Origin: Mactromeris polynyma
Lineage: Eukaryota; Mollusca; Bivalvia; Venerida; Mactridae
NCBI GenBank assembly: GCA_032209605.1
Contig: JASFXZ010000015.1
Coordinates: forward strand, 558,001-622,000
Direction: 5' to 3'
DNA: 64,000 nucleotides
The notes beneath the pieces were generated by a model, which was not told the DNA's origin, made no database searches, and saw only the letters and a list, made by a program, of their open reading frames with translations. The translations under genes were made by a program, and so were the position numbers. Shown one piece after another: positions 22,510 through 34,320 of the stretch (positions are counted from its first letter, which is position 1; each line of letters opens with the position of its first letter).

Positions 22510-24602
22510 GCAGTATTCAAAATGTATCTGTATCATAGTGCCGGTACAAGTTTCCTCGGTTAAGGCTGGTAAAGTTTCTATTAAGATATAGTCAAAGTAT
22601 TGCAATCAAAATCTGTACTGTTTTGTTTCATGTAAGAAATACACTATAGATATGTTTCTTCACTTAAAGTACTATTTTGTGTTAGAACTATTTCGGTGAA
22701 TCAGAGGTTATGACACTTACTATTTTATATCGTGTTGACTGTTTCGTTCCGTAGTTCATGAATGGTATTTGCGTATTTTTTCTTTTTCTGTGTAGATTGG
22801 CTAGAGTATGGAAATACATACAAACCACTTCACATGAATTTGTGAAAAAGGAACACCAAATCATATGTTCTAAGTTTTCTGTTACAACAAATTTAAATCC
22901 TTTGATTGTCGATGGGTGTTAGTGATTCAGGTCAGTCAGTCAGTGAGAGTCATGTCAGTCAGTCAACAAGACGTTGCATCTTTTATTATTTACATTGAAA
23001 TAAGATGAAGTATTCTAAAATTGTTTTGTATGATTACATTTGTATTTTAACAGCAGTTACTGTTTGTTATAAAGTTGTCATCAGTGTTTTGAATCTGATA
23101 TACTTTGTGATTTAAATACTGTAGAAATGAAGCTTCTTTAGTCAGTCAGTCAGACAGTCAACACAATATTATGTTAATGAATTGGTATCATAAATCAAGG
23201 TATTCAAATCATTCTTTTCATTACATTTTTGTAAACGATTTTTGAAAATGATTTTAAAAGAGTTTGTTATTAAGCACTTTAAAACATTTTACTAAATGTT
23301 TTATCATTGGCGCCATTTCATATGTCAGAATTACGTTCAACAAATATTTTTTTTTCGAAAACTGTTGGATACAGTTTTTTTAAATGATTTCAAAAGAGTT
23401 TAGCAATCAATACAATGGTATTAAGCATTTTAAAAACGTTTTGCTAAATGTAATATCATTCGCACCTTTTTATATTTCATAATCATTTTCAACTAAGTGG
23501 TAGATAAAATTCTAATTTCCCTGAATATATAAATGCACCATGTGTCTAACACATCTAAAACCATTTAGTTGAATATTTCGATTCTGAAACATTTCATTTA
23601 CACATAACATTACGTAGAACATTTTGATTATATTTTGTTTTGTTATAATCTGTTTATACAATCACTTGTAATACTCATATGTACGTATGAAATACTTGTA
23701 CATTGTAATAGAAATATAAGAACAACACTATTAACTATGTAATTGATGTTATTCATTAATATATATATATGTTATTTTTCCACATCACATGATGATGTAT
23801 TTGTGTACATATTTGTTAATGACGATGAGCTGTTATTGTTTAAGCCCATGAAAACGTTATGTTCTGTTCTGTTCTGTTCCCTGAAGTGTTTTTTAAAAAC
23901 ATAATATACGACCTTTTAGAAGAACAAAATAATTGACCAAAAATTATACGACAAAATATCACATGCTTTATCTGAAGTAACTGATCAAAACGAAAGACTT
24001 CGCAAAAGATGTATCAGCGTTAGTTTCTTCTAAACGGACGATAACAAATTTCGCGCCAAATATGTCATACGACATTTTAGAATTACGTCGACGAATATTT
24101 CCCAAATCTACAATATGTACCCCCCTTGTTCATAACTGTAGGCCATTTTGATAGGAAAACTGATTCCCAAATATGTATTCATTGAGAAAATACCTAGATA
24201 ATTTGCATGTGACAATCACTTTTTTTTCAACTTACTGAGCTAAATGCCCACATGTGCATAATAATGAAAAATTAAATATCGGATTAGTTTATCATCGTTT
24301 ATATTATATTCCCCATAAACTATAAGGAAATTTGCCTATCAAAATGGCCGACAATTCATAACAAGGGAGGTAAATATTGTCGAAGTGGGAGCTACCTATA
24401 GATAATTAAAATAACAAAAATGACCCTTATTTGGCCTCTAAATGCGCAAAATTAGCTATTTCACTACGTCGTTAAAAGTTTACCACTTATACAATATATT
24501 TGTTCACGCATGCAAATATACAATTTGGTCAAATTCATTTTCAAACATCGAATCAGATATATTTGTTTTTATCAATACTGCAAAAGAGAGAGAATAAGTT
24601 GC
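22510..24602. other. Intergenic DNA without genes (unit 1)
   Basis: About 2.1 kb, AT-rich. It holds GTCAGTCAGTCAGT clusters near 22930 and 23140, an approximate duplication of a TTTTAAA...GAGTTT block (23240 and 23380), and (TTCTG)4 near 23862. Unit 2 counterpart 51803-53895. Confidence 0.5.
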
Positions 24603-24714
24603 TAACCTCACTTAAAGACCACCTCAATAAGACCACCTCAAAATTAATAACACATAAGTCAATGGACCAGTTTCAAGGGTCCCGTGGGTGGTCTTAATAT
24701 TGAGGTTTGTACTG
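24603..24714. mobile_element. Small pogo-type MITE (unit 1)
   Basis: TAACCTCACTTAAAGACCACC at the left and, inverted at the right, CAAACCTCAATATTAAGACC, ending in ACTGTA. The left terminus has lost its CAGTAC tip. Counterpart 53896-54006. Confidence 0.5.
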
Positions 24715-25757
24715 TATAGTCAACTGTTAACTTCTTTGACTGCGTGTTCCGTATCATGCCACAAATCTTGCACCATTTACCATTTTTGTAGCGATATATT
24801 TACATCCAGACCCAATTCATCAGTTGAGTTTACTTGGAATGAGGGCTTTGTATGTTGGTTTGCGAATGTGGCCCTCATATTTCGCAAAAGTTCACATTGA
24901 GTATACTATAAAGACTGACTAAGCAAATATCTGAATGATTAAATCACGTAAAGATACATGCAGGTAAGGTTTATTCAGCGCTGGCAAATTCAATTGCGTG
25001 ACAATACACAGTAACCATCACTGTTTTGCACTTTATTCTACCTCAATAATGTCAATTGTTTACATGAAGAAAAAAACTTCATGCCATTGTAAACGCACCT
25101 GAAGTACAGTCACAGTCATGACGAAAGTACAATAGCGTCTACAATACTGATTGACTGATATTAATTTCGGGAGCTGACTATCCAACCATGAACACATGTT
25201 TATGGATAACACTATTTTGTTTGTTATTGTATGTGACCTTCTCGATTTTGGTAAAATAAACCTGTCGAACTTTATACAATACATGTATATAGAAATGTAT
25301 CTGTAAAAGTAGACATTATACACAAATAACACATTGTTTTTAAACTGTTTATATATGAAGAGAGACGTAGAGGCTTTAAGTTACAAAAGTTTATGCAAAA
25401 TGAATTTAAAGAGAGATTATGTATCATCAATAATACACTACGGAAAGTTATACTGAATTTCATACCAAAATATGGCTGCTTAAATCATAAACTCAAATAA
25501 GGTCCAGTTTTTACTGCATATCATGTTGGGATTTTACATTTTACATTTATTCATCAAGTCGTCCATTTCGCATAACACCGTTTGCTTACAAGCGATGTGT
25601 ATTCAACTTATATAAACTATACATGGTGACAAAGAGTTCATTCAGTGTTTTTAAATCAATAGTAGTGTTAAGTGTCCGAACCAAAACATGGCTGCTTAAA
25701 TCATAAACTCCAACAAGAAGATCCAGTTTTACTGCATATGGTGTTGGTTTTGTTTCA
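24715..25757. other. 3' flank of gene 2
   Basis: About 1 kb downstream of the sulfotransferase gene. Short ORFs only. A paired block ('ATGGCTGCTTAAATCATAAACTC') recurs at about 25470 and 25688. Counterpart 54007-55050. Confidence 0.5.
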
Positions 25758-25763
25758 TTTATT
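25758..25763 (-). terminator. Candidate poly(A) signal of gene 2
   Basis: AATAAA on the minus strand, 18 nt beyond the stop codon. Conserved at the same place in gene 3. Such a short 3' UTR is possible but unusual; a further TTTATT lies about 200 nt downstream. Confidence 0.45.
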
Positions 25764-25780
25764 CATTAAGTCATTTCGCA

Positions 25781-26885
25781 TCATCGTTTGAAGATATAGC
25801 TTGGTTCACTTTCATATTGAAACAGTTCGAAATCCTTCTTGAACGCGTCACGAACACCCTCTAGAATATGCATTGGAACATTTTCGTACGCTTTCTTCAG
25901 ATATTTCTCTCTCTGTTTCGTCCAAGACTTTAACACATCTTTTGAAGTTCTTTGTCTAATTGCAATAAGTTTATCTAAAATGGCTTGTTTTATTAGGTCT
26001 TTGGTTTGAATATTTTGGATTTCATGGGGAAATTCTTCTTCGTCTCCTAGGTAACCATTATATTGAAATGTTTTCCAAATTTTAAAGGCTATTTCGGTTT
26101 GATTATAACAATCACCATTCTTTCCTGATTTCAATAATCGAGTCTGAATATCAAAATTATAAACTGCTAAAGTTTTCATTTCTTTCAAGGCCCGATCGCC
26201 ATTTTGTTTCTCCGATTGTTTTGATGCGGTATATACGTGACCTTGACCTTGACTTATATTAGTGTACGACAATATTAGTTTCGTATCCGCGTTGAAAGTC
26301 TCCATCTTTCCTATGATGTCAAAACGTATTTTACACGGATTGCAACGTGAAGAACTTGGTTCAAAATGGTGATCCACTCTTTGGCCCGAGTTTAAATGAC
26401 GGGCAATAAATTCTAAGAACTCAGAGAAAGTGACGTCATATCCGCATTTGATAGACCTTGCGTCAGCATTTGGACGGGTTTTCTTGATAACTGATAGACC
26501 AAACCACCACCAGAAATCCGGTAAATACAGTTTATCTAGATAACCTGACCACAATCTTGCATATGGGTCACGTGATATCATGAACTTAAGCCCCGATTTA
26601 TTTATTATGTCAATATTTTCCTTTTTGCTCAGAGGTATCACTTTGGTATTATTCCAAGGCCCAAAATGAGTGTAAATTCGAGAGATCTCATCTGGTCCCG
26701 ACACTGTACCCTCGTAGTCATGAGTCAAGTATCGAAAAACTTGCTTCAAGTAAGTGCAGCCAACTTTTGGGACGTCACAGTATATCAGAGAATGATCTGG
26801 TGTAGCAAGGACACTTCCAACCATTTTCACATCCGATTGCCTGAAATAGAACCCCGGGTATTTAAATTCACGTAAATTAACAAAA
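25781..26885 (-). CDS. Exon 4 of gene 2: catalytic sulfotransferase domain
   Basis: 1,105 bp, 367 residues ending FKR before TGA. The acceptor is ATGTTAAG followed by T, in the phase required by exon 3; its pyrimidine tract is weak, so this is the least certain splice site. The domain holds both PAPS motifs, an HHFEP...CNPC region that matches the family's conserved His/Cys block, and a lysine-rich C-terminus. Confidence 0.9.
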
Positions 26886-29800
26886 CTTAACATTTTTTAG
26901 AAATATGGGAATTTTCGAAATTCCGATGGCGATATTCACACTTCACTTTTTCTCTCCTAAATCAGTGCTACATGGTTACCAACCAGTATCAATCCGTTAA
27001 ACCGTAAGTCACTGACAGCTAAATAAAACATCGATACAATTTCTCATTACAGACAAGACTATACATACGCTTACGTTATTAAAATAAAGTATATACTCAG
27101 TATAAGATAATAAAAGAAGATGACGTCACAATGTAAGAAAGATAAGCAAATGTAATGCAGCCTATGTGCCACCCTGTCATTTGCTTATCTTTCTGACCTT
27201 GTGACGTCATCTCCTTTGGTTAAATTTTCTATAAGTACCAAACCAGAGAATAATACTACATATCGGCGATTGAATCCTTATTAACTGGTCGAAAGGTGAC
27301 ACATACAAGCGTATTTGAGCGCCGATGAACGATTTCCAACCTCTTATAATTTAAGTCACGTCATTTCCCAAAAAACGTCACATGTGTACTGCCAGTAAAC
27401 ACTATTTGCCCTATATAGCAAAACGAAAACGAAGTGACCCTATTGAGTAAATCTTGTTTCCTTCTTGCAAATAGTGACATCACATGTTGCGTTTTCTTCA
27501 AAAGACGTTTCTTACAGAAGAGGTTGTAGCTTCTTAATTCCATAGCAGCACTCGTTTACTTTTATATAATTACACGTGAAACAATTGAACATTTTTGTGT
27601 TTTATCGGACAATGTTGGCAGTATTGTTATTTGTAAAAAAATCCATTTAAAATTCCAGAATAAACAACCTACCTGAAATGTCTGTTATCTTCGTATTTCG
27701 CACATTGTTCGGTCACGTGACGTACTCTGGCAGTGTTCACTATTTGTTGTTGTAGTATCATGTCCTGCTTTATTGGAACGTTCTGCTGAAATTTAAAAAA
27801 AAATAAAAAAGGTAAAACTCATATCAATTGAGATAAATGTCTGTTGAAATTTACAAATGGGCGCTATTATGGGATTTACCGCCTCTTCTGTAAGTGACGT
27901 CATTTCAAGAAAACACACGACGTTATGTCACAATTTGTAAGCAGGAGCCAATATATACTCAATGTGGTCACTTCGTTTTCATTTTGCCATATGGGGCAAA
28001 TACTACTTTTTGCTTAATGTCGGTACATGGTGACGTCACATGTGACGTTTTCTTGAAATGACGTCACTAAAAGAAGACGTTGGATTCGTACATCAGAGCT
28101 TATTCAAAAATGAAAAAATGTAAACTCATTTTCATTGAGATAAAATTGCATAATAAATTCAGTTTGAATACTCAATTAACTTTGTCAAATGTGTTTGACC
28201 ACCAGGCATTTATGGTCTAACTCAATTTAAACCGGTATTAAATTGGAAATTTTACGACCAAGTAGTCAGGATTTTCGGTGAGGCAAAGGCTGACTCCATG
28301 AGCCTGATTAAACTGTCGATATGTATTATACATTTATATATAACTTTCCACTCGATGCTCGAACGCCTTCAAAATACGTCCAAACTTGCTTTAGATGGTG
28401 AATGTGCAATGAATGATAATAGTGAATAGGAAGTATTTAAAAAAGGAAAATAACTCACCTGTCCATTATAGACAATCACCTGACGTGTGTCCCTCGAAAC
28501 TGAATATGAAAAACAAAACCAATACCATACAGAAACATAATGTGCTCATGCTATTTTGACATTTGTTGATTTTCATAAATGGTTGTATGTTGGTTACGTA
28601 TTAAACTAGTGACCGTTATATCGTCCCATGGACCTATTAAAGAGTATAAACATTGGTGCCGTCTACATATCAAAGAGTGAATAAGTTGCTATAGGGAACG
28701 CCACGTAGATAAGACACTGCCTCCCCACACAGACTCCGGGAAAACAGCATACCACAAAACATCAGGCATTGAGGAGGTACAGGTAAATACGCAAGTGAAC
28801 ATAGGCGCAAGACCATAAAGGACAACTAAGGAGAATTAAGGAGGACGAAAATGGATTGAATATATCACGGAACACGTCAAGAAATCTAGAAACATTAGGC
28901 CTAAAGGGGGGGGGAGAAAATAACATGAACACCGTATCAAGTTACAGAATTACACACGAGGAAAGAGGAATTTAAAATAAAAGGAAAAAACATTATTAGA
29001 AATAGTAACCGTACAGCAATAACAGCATTGGAACGAATTGTCAGTCAACATAATTAACAGCTAGCTAACCACAGTAAATCGCTATATTGTCATTGATTTT
29101 CCACACACACATACGTTGACTAAGTAGGCAATAACTAATTATTAAATGAACTCAACCATTACGTACATAACAACAAACACACCGTGCATAATCCAGCAGG
29201 AAGAAACAGGCTGCCTCATTCTGACCTTGCTCTCAGTAACTAAATTATTTTACATCAGAATGCGACATATCCCCAAAATATTAATTCAATAACATTATGT
29301 AAAGTCAACTGGAACAATGTAGTTAATAATTAGACATATTCTTAAATACCAGTGTTTGAATATATTAGCTAGCAATATAATAGATATAGAAGCACGTACA
29401 ATGTAGTATATCTTTAAACAACTGCCACGTTTATTATGCATTTATAGGTACATGTATATGCTTTATCTCTTATATGTAATGTATGTATGTTTAGAAACCG
29501 AAATAAAATATAAAGACGCATACAAATATAAAATATGTATTGAAAGGGGGAAATAAGTTGCTTCAGGAAACGCCACATACATAAGACAGAGTCTCTCCAC
29601 GCAGACCGCCGGGAAAACAACAATCCATGACGAGGAGAATAAAGGGTACATACGCCTCGCAAGGAATGGCTTGCCCGACCATAAGGGATACCTAGGATAA
29701 TCAAAGCGGACACACAGGGTAATGGTGGAGGTGGTAGGGTTTATTGGCATGGAATACATCACAGGATAATTCAATAAAGCTTGCAACAATAGGCCGAAAG

Positions 29801-32342
29801 TGGGGAGAATATAACATGAACACTATATAGAGTGAAATAATTGCGCAGAGGAAAGGGAAATTTAAAACATAAATAGAAATAAAAACCATACAGTGATTTA
29901 CAGCCTCTGTACTGTCAGTACAAATACTATAAACAAATTGACGACCTTATCAAATGAGGATTAAGTTGTGTTATCAAACAACACTATAGAAAGGAGTTTC
30001 CTCGATAATGTGAAATGACATCACAATTGCATTCCTTTAATTTGTCATTATATTTTGTTTGATCATCATAGTAATTAGCAGAGTATTTGTTTAATACAAT
30101 TAAAGTTTGTTTGTTTTTATTTGTTGCACTTGTTTATTGGATCAAAGGCAATTGTGTTCTATTGATGTAACCATCACACTTTTAATTATGTGTAAACTGT
30201 CAAGTGTACGTTGTTTAAGGTGATATATGCCCGTTAAATGCCTTGAAATGGTATTGTTATTATATATATAGGTGAATGAAGCAGTATATTCTCACAATTG
30301 TCTAAAATTGGATAAGTCGTTAAGACTTATATGAATGTATATCAGTAGGTCCTTCTTAAAATGCCTTTATCAATTAATATATGATTTTTATATAGTACCT
30401 AAGATTGCAGATGCCATAATAATTATTAAGATATATATTCTCTTTTATCACCGATTTTGATAGAGTAATACAGGTTGAAACAAATAAATATATATAATGT
30501 GTCTTAAAACATAATGATTTCCGAACTTTGTTTAGGTTTAACCAATAACTCAACTCAATCATATGTATTGAATAAAACATTCGTAGGCCTACATGTGTAT
30601 AGCATACAATACAATATATAATGTAGAGAAAGTCGTAAAAGAAATAAAAAAATATTAGTTTACAAAGAGCTTTCATGAATGTGAAACAATAGTGTTACAT
30701 TAGCAAAGTGGTCAATGAAAATATATATACATGTACATGTACCAGGTATATCTCAGTCTATCTGTACCAATAAAGAAACACAAAGTCAACATATACAGAT
30801 GACATGAGGTAAGGGCAATTATTGAGTTCTAATATCATTTGCATAATAAATTAATTTTGAAAGATTTATCAATTCAATCTTTGAGTCAGTGCTTAAATAA
30901 AGACAATGTATTGTTATGTTTGTTGACTGTGTTACGTAATGACGCGTGCTCGCTTAGCGAGGTGATTAACAAGGTGAGAAGCCGCTGTAGCGGATGATTA
31001 GATAATATGATAAGATTTAGGAGTGCTACTATTGATATTTATTTTTCAGAAATAAGGAATAGTTAGTTAAATACAATTATTAAAATCGACCAAATATCAT
31101 TAATATAAACAGTTTTTTGATATAACAAATGGTCAATGATTAATGATCGACTATACCAATAAAGACAATGTAATTGTTATGTTTGTTGACTGTGTTACGT
31201 AACGACTCTGGGACAAGTATGATGAACGGGACATTGTATGCGAGGATTTCTGCGTGAAATCGGCGAGATAAACGGTTAAGTGTATGTGCAAGTAATTGTG
31301 ACAGTGTGAATAAATAGTGTGCCAGTGTGAAATAAAAAGTGTTTCTGAGTCAATTTATGTGCCAGTTTGAATAAAAAGTGTTTGAATAGTTTGAATTGGT
31401 AAAGCAGTCTCGGCAAATTCCTGAGACTGCTTTACCAATAATACGTATTACCATTTCCTTACATGTATAGTGTCAAATTTTCGTTTCGTTTGAACTAAAC
31501 ATACTCCGTGAGGTCAAATATTAACATAATGTGAGACTAGTTACGTGCAAGAGACTTGATGTTTTATTCTATTCTATTGGCTATGTATTCGTCTTTTTTT
31601 CCTTTCAATATGCTGTATATAGTAATATAGTATTCACTATTCTTCCTTTATGTATGTATATATTCATAAATAATTGTTAAACCATATATCTCCAGAAAAT
31701 GGAGGCAATAAAGTTATGTTTATATAAATAAATAATGATTGAGTGTAAGTGACAGCGTAATTAGACTTAATTAGAATAACGAATCACATCATCAATTAAA
31801 TACCAATTAAATTCCACCTGCACTTTTAGGCCAAAAAAAAGGTGATAGAATGACTGTGTGTATTTTGTGTGTATATATCTTTATTAGTATTCATTTTGGA
31901 ATGTAAATAAACTTAAAAAATAAACTTAAACAACGTGATTGTCAACATTTTTCCAGGTAAAAAATGTGATAATTGTCCAATTAAAAACATATTCGAGGGG
32001 TTGAAAAGTCTAGGTTTATTAGGGGTCGAAAAGTCTTGATTTTAACAGGGGTTGTTAGTCTTAGGCTAATTAGGGGTTGAAAATGACAGTGGGGTTGAAC
32101 AGTCTTGGATATTTTACCTTAGGGGTTGAAAAGTCTTGGGGTTGAAAAGTCTTGGGGTTGAAAAGTCTCGATACCGTATATATACGCCTTATGGTTTCAC
32201 TTCAAACATTACAACTTTACATACCTGTCGGTGATGGATCATGTTTGTAGTGAAGGATCAAATACATGTTCATTAGAATAAAAACAGCGGCGACAAACCG
32301 TGGAACCTTTATCGGTCGTAGCCATATCGACATCACTGTCAT
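25781..32342 (-). CDS. Carbohydrate sulfotransferase, gene copy 2 (complete, 4 exons)
   Basis: Minus-strand gene, join of 32225-32342, 28459-28499, 27673-27785 and 25781-26885: 1,377 nt, 458 residues plus stop. Residues 1-15 are a short tail with R/K, 16-32 a single membrane anchor (type II), about 33-110 a Gln-rich stem, then the sulfotransferase domain. The 5'-phosphosulfate motif VPKVGCTYLKQ lies at about 129-139 and the 3'-phosphate motif RDPYARLWSGY at about 196-206. A later CNPC ... GKMETF block is typical of Sulfotransfer_2. Sequons NNT and NKS fit a luminal enzyme. The start is the first ATG after an in-frame TGA in exon 1. A longer catalytic-exon ORF starting at 26893 is an artefact: its first two codons and part of the third are intronic. 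Acceptor sugar unknown; CHST8-14-like is a family-level call. Confidence 0.85.
27118..27212. repeat. TGACGTCA hairpin in intron 3, copy 2
   Basis: Same fold-back as 692-786. One arm is slightly more diverged (ACCTTG for ACATTG), while the first-arm change AAGCAAATG restores pairing with CATTTGCTT. Confidence 0.75.
27355..27525 (-). mobile_element. Fold-back MITE, intron 3 side of exon 3 (gene 2)
   Basis: Counterpart of 929-1099; here the ACATGTGACGTCAGC stretch is shortened by a small deletion. Confidence 0.65.
27673..27785 (-). CDS. Exon 3 of gene 2 (stem region)
   Basis: 113 bp between acceptor AAATTTCAG and donor GTAGGT. It encodes 37 residues, starting QNVPIK and containing RVRHVTEQCAKYEDN, and ends two bases into a Ser codon completed by exon 4. 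Copies at 1257-1369 and 56966-57078. It is flanked on both sides by oppositely oriented fold-back elements (27355-27525 and 27894-28067). Confidence 0.82.
27894..28067 (+). mobile_element. Fold-back MITE, intron 2 side of exon 3 (gene 2)
   Basis: Counterpart of 1478-1650 with intact termini. Confidence 0.75.
28459..28499 (-). CDS. Exon 2 of gene 2 (41-bp micro-exon, stem)
   Basis: Minus strand: acceptor CATATTCAG, 41 bp, donor GTGAGT. Its first two bases complete a Val codon with exon 1, then it encodes SRDTRQVIVYNGQ and ends in phase 0. Identical at 2042-2082 and 57751-57791. The phase fit on both sides and the strong splice sites are the evidence; its small size explains why ORF scans miss it. 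Confidence 0.8.
28693..29131 (+). repeat. Dispersed ~450-bp repeat, intron 1 of gene 2, copy a
   Basis: Counterpart of 2270-2700; it retains an ACAGCATACCACAAAACATC stretch that unit 1 has lost. Confidence 0.7.
29566..29930 (+). repeat. Dispersed ~450-bp repeat, intron 1 of gene 2, copy b
   Basis: Counterpart of 3127-3485. Confidence 0.7.
31396..31438. repeat. Perfect 16-bp-stem hairpin, intron 1 of gene 2
   Basis: Identical to 4961-5003 including the loop. Confidence 0.8.
31997..32168. repeat. GGGGTTGAAAAGTCT degenerate array beside exon 1 (gene 2)
   Basis: Counterpart of 5562-5733 with the same number of units. Confidence 0.75.
32225..32342 (-). CDS. Exon 1 of gene 2: start codon and Golgi signal anchor
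   Basis: 118 bp: 39 codons plus one base. It begins MTVMSIWLRPIKVPR, then a 17-residue hydrophobic run, then HKHDPSPT-like polar residues. The donor GTATGT follows at 32224. An in-frame TGA lies a short distance upstream of the ATG, so this ATG is the start unless a further spliced leader exists. A possible acceptor (TTTCAG) about 34 nt upstream of the ATG could mark a 5'-UTR exon boundary. The same 118 bp occur unchanged at 5790-5907 and 61517-61634. A longer ORF overlaps it in another frame and is spurious. Confidence 0.8.
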
Positions 32343-32757
32343 GTTTGTAGGGTGTGTGCCTTGTTTCCAGGCTGAAATGGATCAACACATTCCAATTGTA
32401 CCAAAATGAATCAGTTCGGCGAATCAATATTGACCCCTTCGTTTTGTTTTGTTTGAACGCTACTAATTTCCTTAAATTTAATTTACCCACCCAGTAAGTC
32501 CATATCCAAGGGACTGTCCAGCCCTTTTCCCTATCACTAGTATATAAGAATTGTTTAATTATTAACTACATTATCCGGTTGACATTACTTTACATTAAGT
32601 TATTAATTTGATATTGTATGGTTATTTCACATTCTGATATCAATAACTTAGTTACTGGGAGCGAGGTCAGTATAAGGCGGCTTATTCCTTCGTACTGAAT
32701 TAATTACGGTGTGTCTGATGTTATGTACGTAATGGTTAATTGCTTTTAATGATTTGT

Positions 32758-33212
32758 TACTGCCTACTTAGTCAATTTATGTATGTATGTTGGAAATCAA
32801 TGACCATACAGCTATTAAGTGTGAGGTTCGCTGTTAATTCGATTTAAACCCCTTATTATTTACTGACAGTTCCAAGGCTGTAATTCGCTGTATGGTTATT
32901 ATTTATTTTTGTGTTTTGAATGTATGTTATATTTCACTTTCCCCTGTGCAACCTGTTCACTTTATATAGTGTTCAGGTTAATTTCTGTTCAGTTTCGGCC
33001 TATTGTTGCCAGATTTCTTGAATTGGCCTCAGGAAAACTGCATGTACAAATGTATATACAGGTCACTTGTCCTGTAATCTTTTCCATCCATTAATCCCCC
33101 CTTCACTGTTTGTCCTCTTTGATTCTTCTAGTTATTCCTTATAATCTATCAGGCCATTCCTTGCGCCTCTGTGTGGGAAGGCACTGTCTTATGTATGTGG
33201 CGTTCCCTGTTT
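32758..33212 (-). repeat. Dispersed ~450-bp repeat upstream of gene 2 (inverted copy)
   Basis: Counterpart of 6329-6783, full length. Confidence 0.7.
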
Positions 33213-33715
33213 CCATTTATTCCTCTTTTATATCTGTTTAAATAATACTTTGGTCATTGTTCTGATAAGACATGTACAGTGTTGCAATCCTTACTTAAGG
33301 ATACATGTAATATGTACTGTCAATTCATATTCATTATCACTATGTTATTATCACATACTTAAGCGTGTATCAATGAATTGTTGGCTACATCGAGTGGTTT
33401 AGTGATTCAAATTTTAAAAATACTTTTAGGCGGGGAGATAATTTTCAAATTAAATACAAACATACGTCTTTTGGAGTATACATCTTAATACTGCACTAAA
33501 ACTTCCCGCTTATTCACATATTATTTATTTATTGTCATTTTTTCTCTATTTTAATAGCAACTTTACAAATTAAACAAAAAAATGTTTTATAATGAGTCAC
33601 CATTATGTTTCTAGATATTTACACAACTACATTAATTATGAGTTTATTTACTTAAATTACTTATATACGCGAATAAAATTACAGTATCCGACATCAGGTG
33701 GTCCCGAGTAAAAAT

Positions 33716-33800
33716 GTCGGATATAGCAGGTTGTCGGATATAGCAGGTTGTCGGATATAGCAGGTTGTCGGATATAGCAGGTTGTCGGATAAACAGGTTT
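33716..33800. repeat. 17-bp VNTR, 5 copies (unit 2)
   Basis: Same 17-bp unit as 7293-7341, last copy ending GATAAACAGG. Confidence 0.85.
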
Positions 33801-34002
33801 TTCAGCAGATTTTGGCAAGAGAAAGTTGAAATGAACGTTTATTGAATACATGAGCAAGTACTAGTCGATGTGATACCTCACAAATGTAAAACTTTATTCA
33901 GCAAAGTTTTGAAATAGTCAGTAACATAATGAATGATGACACAGTTAACATTTATATAATGTACATGTATGCAAATGAACAAGAATAGCATGTTTAAAAT
34001 AA

Positions 34003-34320
34003 ATTACGGACCAGGGGCATTACGGACCAGGGGCATTACGGACCAGGGGCATTACGGACCAGGGGCATTACGGACCAGGGGCATTACGGACCAGGGGCAT
34101 TACGGACCAGGGGCATTACGGACCAGGGGCATTACGGACCAGACACTACGGACCAGGGGCCTTACGGACCAGGGGCAGTACGGACCAGACACTACGGACA
34201 AGGGGCATTACGGACCAGGGGCATTACGGACCAGACACTACGGACCAGGGGCATTACGGACCAGGGGCATAACTGACCAGACACTTCGGACCAGGGGCAT
34301 TACGGACCAGGGGCATTACG
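34003..34320. repeat. Minisatellite of mixed 16-bp and 14-bp units (unit 2)
   Basis: Units ATTACGGACCAGGGGC (16 bp) and ACTACGGACCAGAC (14 bp) are interspersed, about 20 units, sharing TACGGACCAG. The long ORF through it is a by-product. Confidence 0.9.

Larger units (their letters stand above)
1..26416. repeat. Tandem segmental-duplication unit 1
   Basis: The sequence at position 1 (starting GAACTCAGAGAAAG) recurs at 26417 and 55710, and the order of everything after it is the same, so the window is a head-to-tail large tandem repeat. This unit is 26,416 bp. It carries the partial gene 1. Unit-specific content is a complete GGGCCCG-ended element (8240-10874), a 2,386-bp stretch absent from unit 2 (10875-13260) and a TTAA-flanked insertion (16925-17573). 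Aligned stretches look about 97-99% identical by eye. Because the start falls inside a gene, the true duplication breakpoint is not defined here. Confidence 0.95.

Noticed and set aside
22796..22921. Second acceptor-like site followed by 41 open codons
   Set aside because: Unit 2 has an in-frame stop (CATTAA for CATGAA) in the same frame.
26886..26893. ATG at 26893 as the start of the sulfotransferase
   Set aside because: It lies in the intron just before the acceptor. Upstream exons with fitting phases give a proper anchor and stem.
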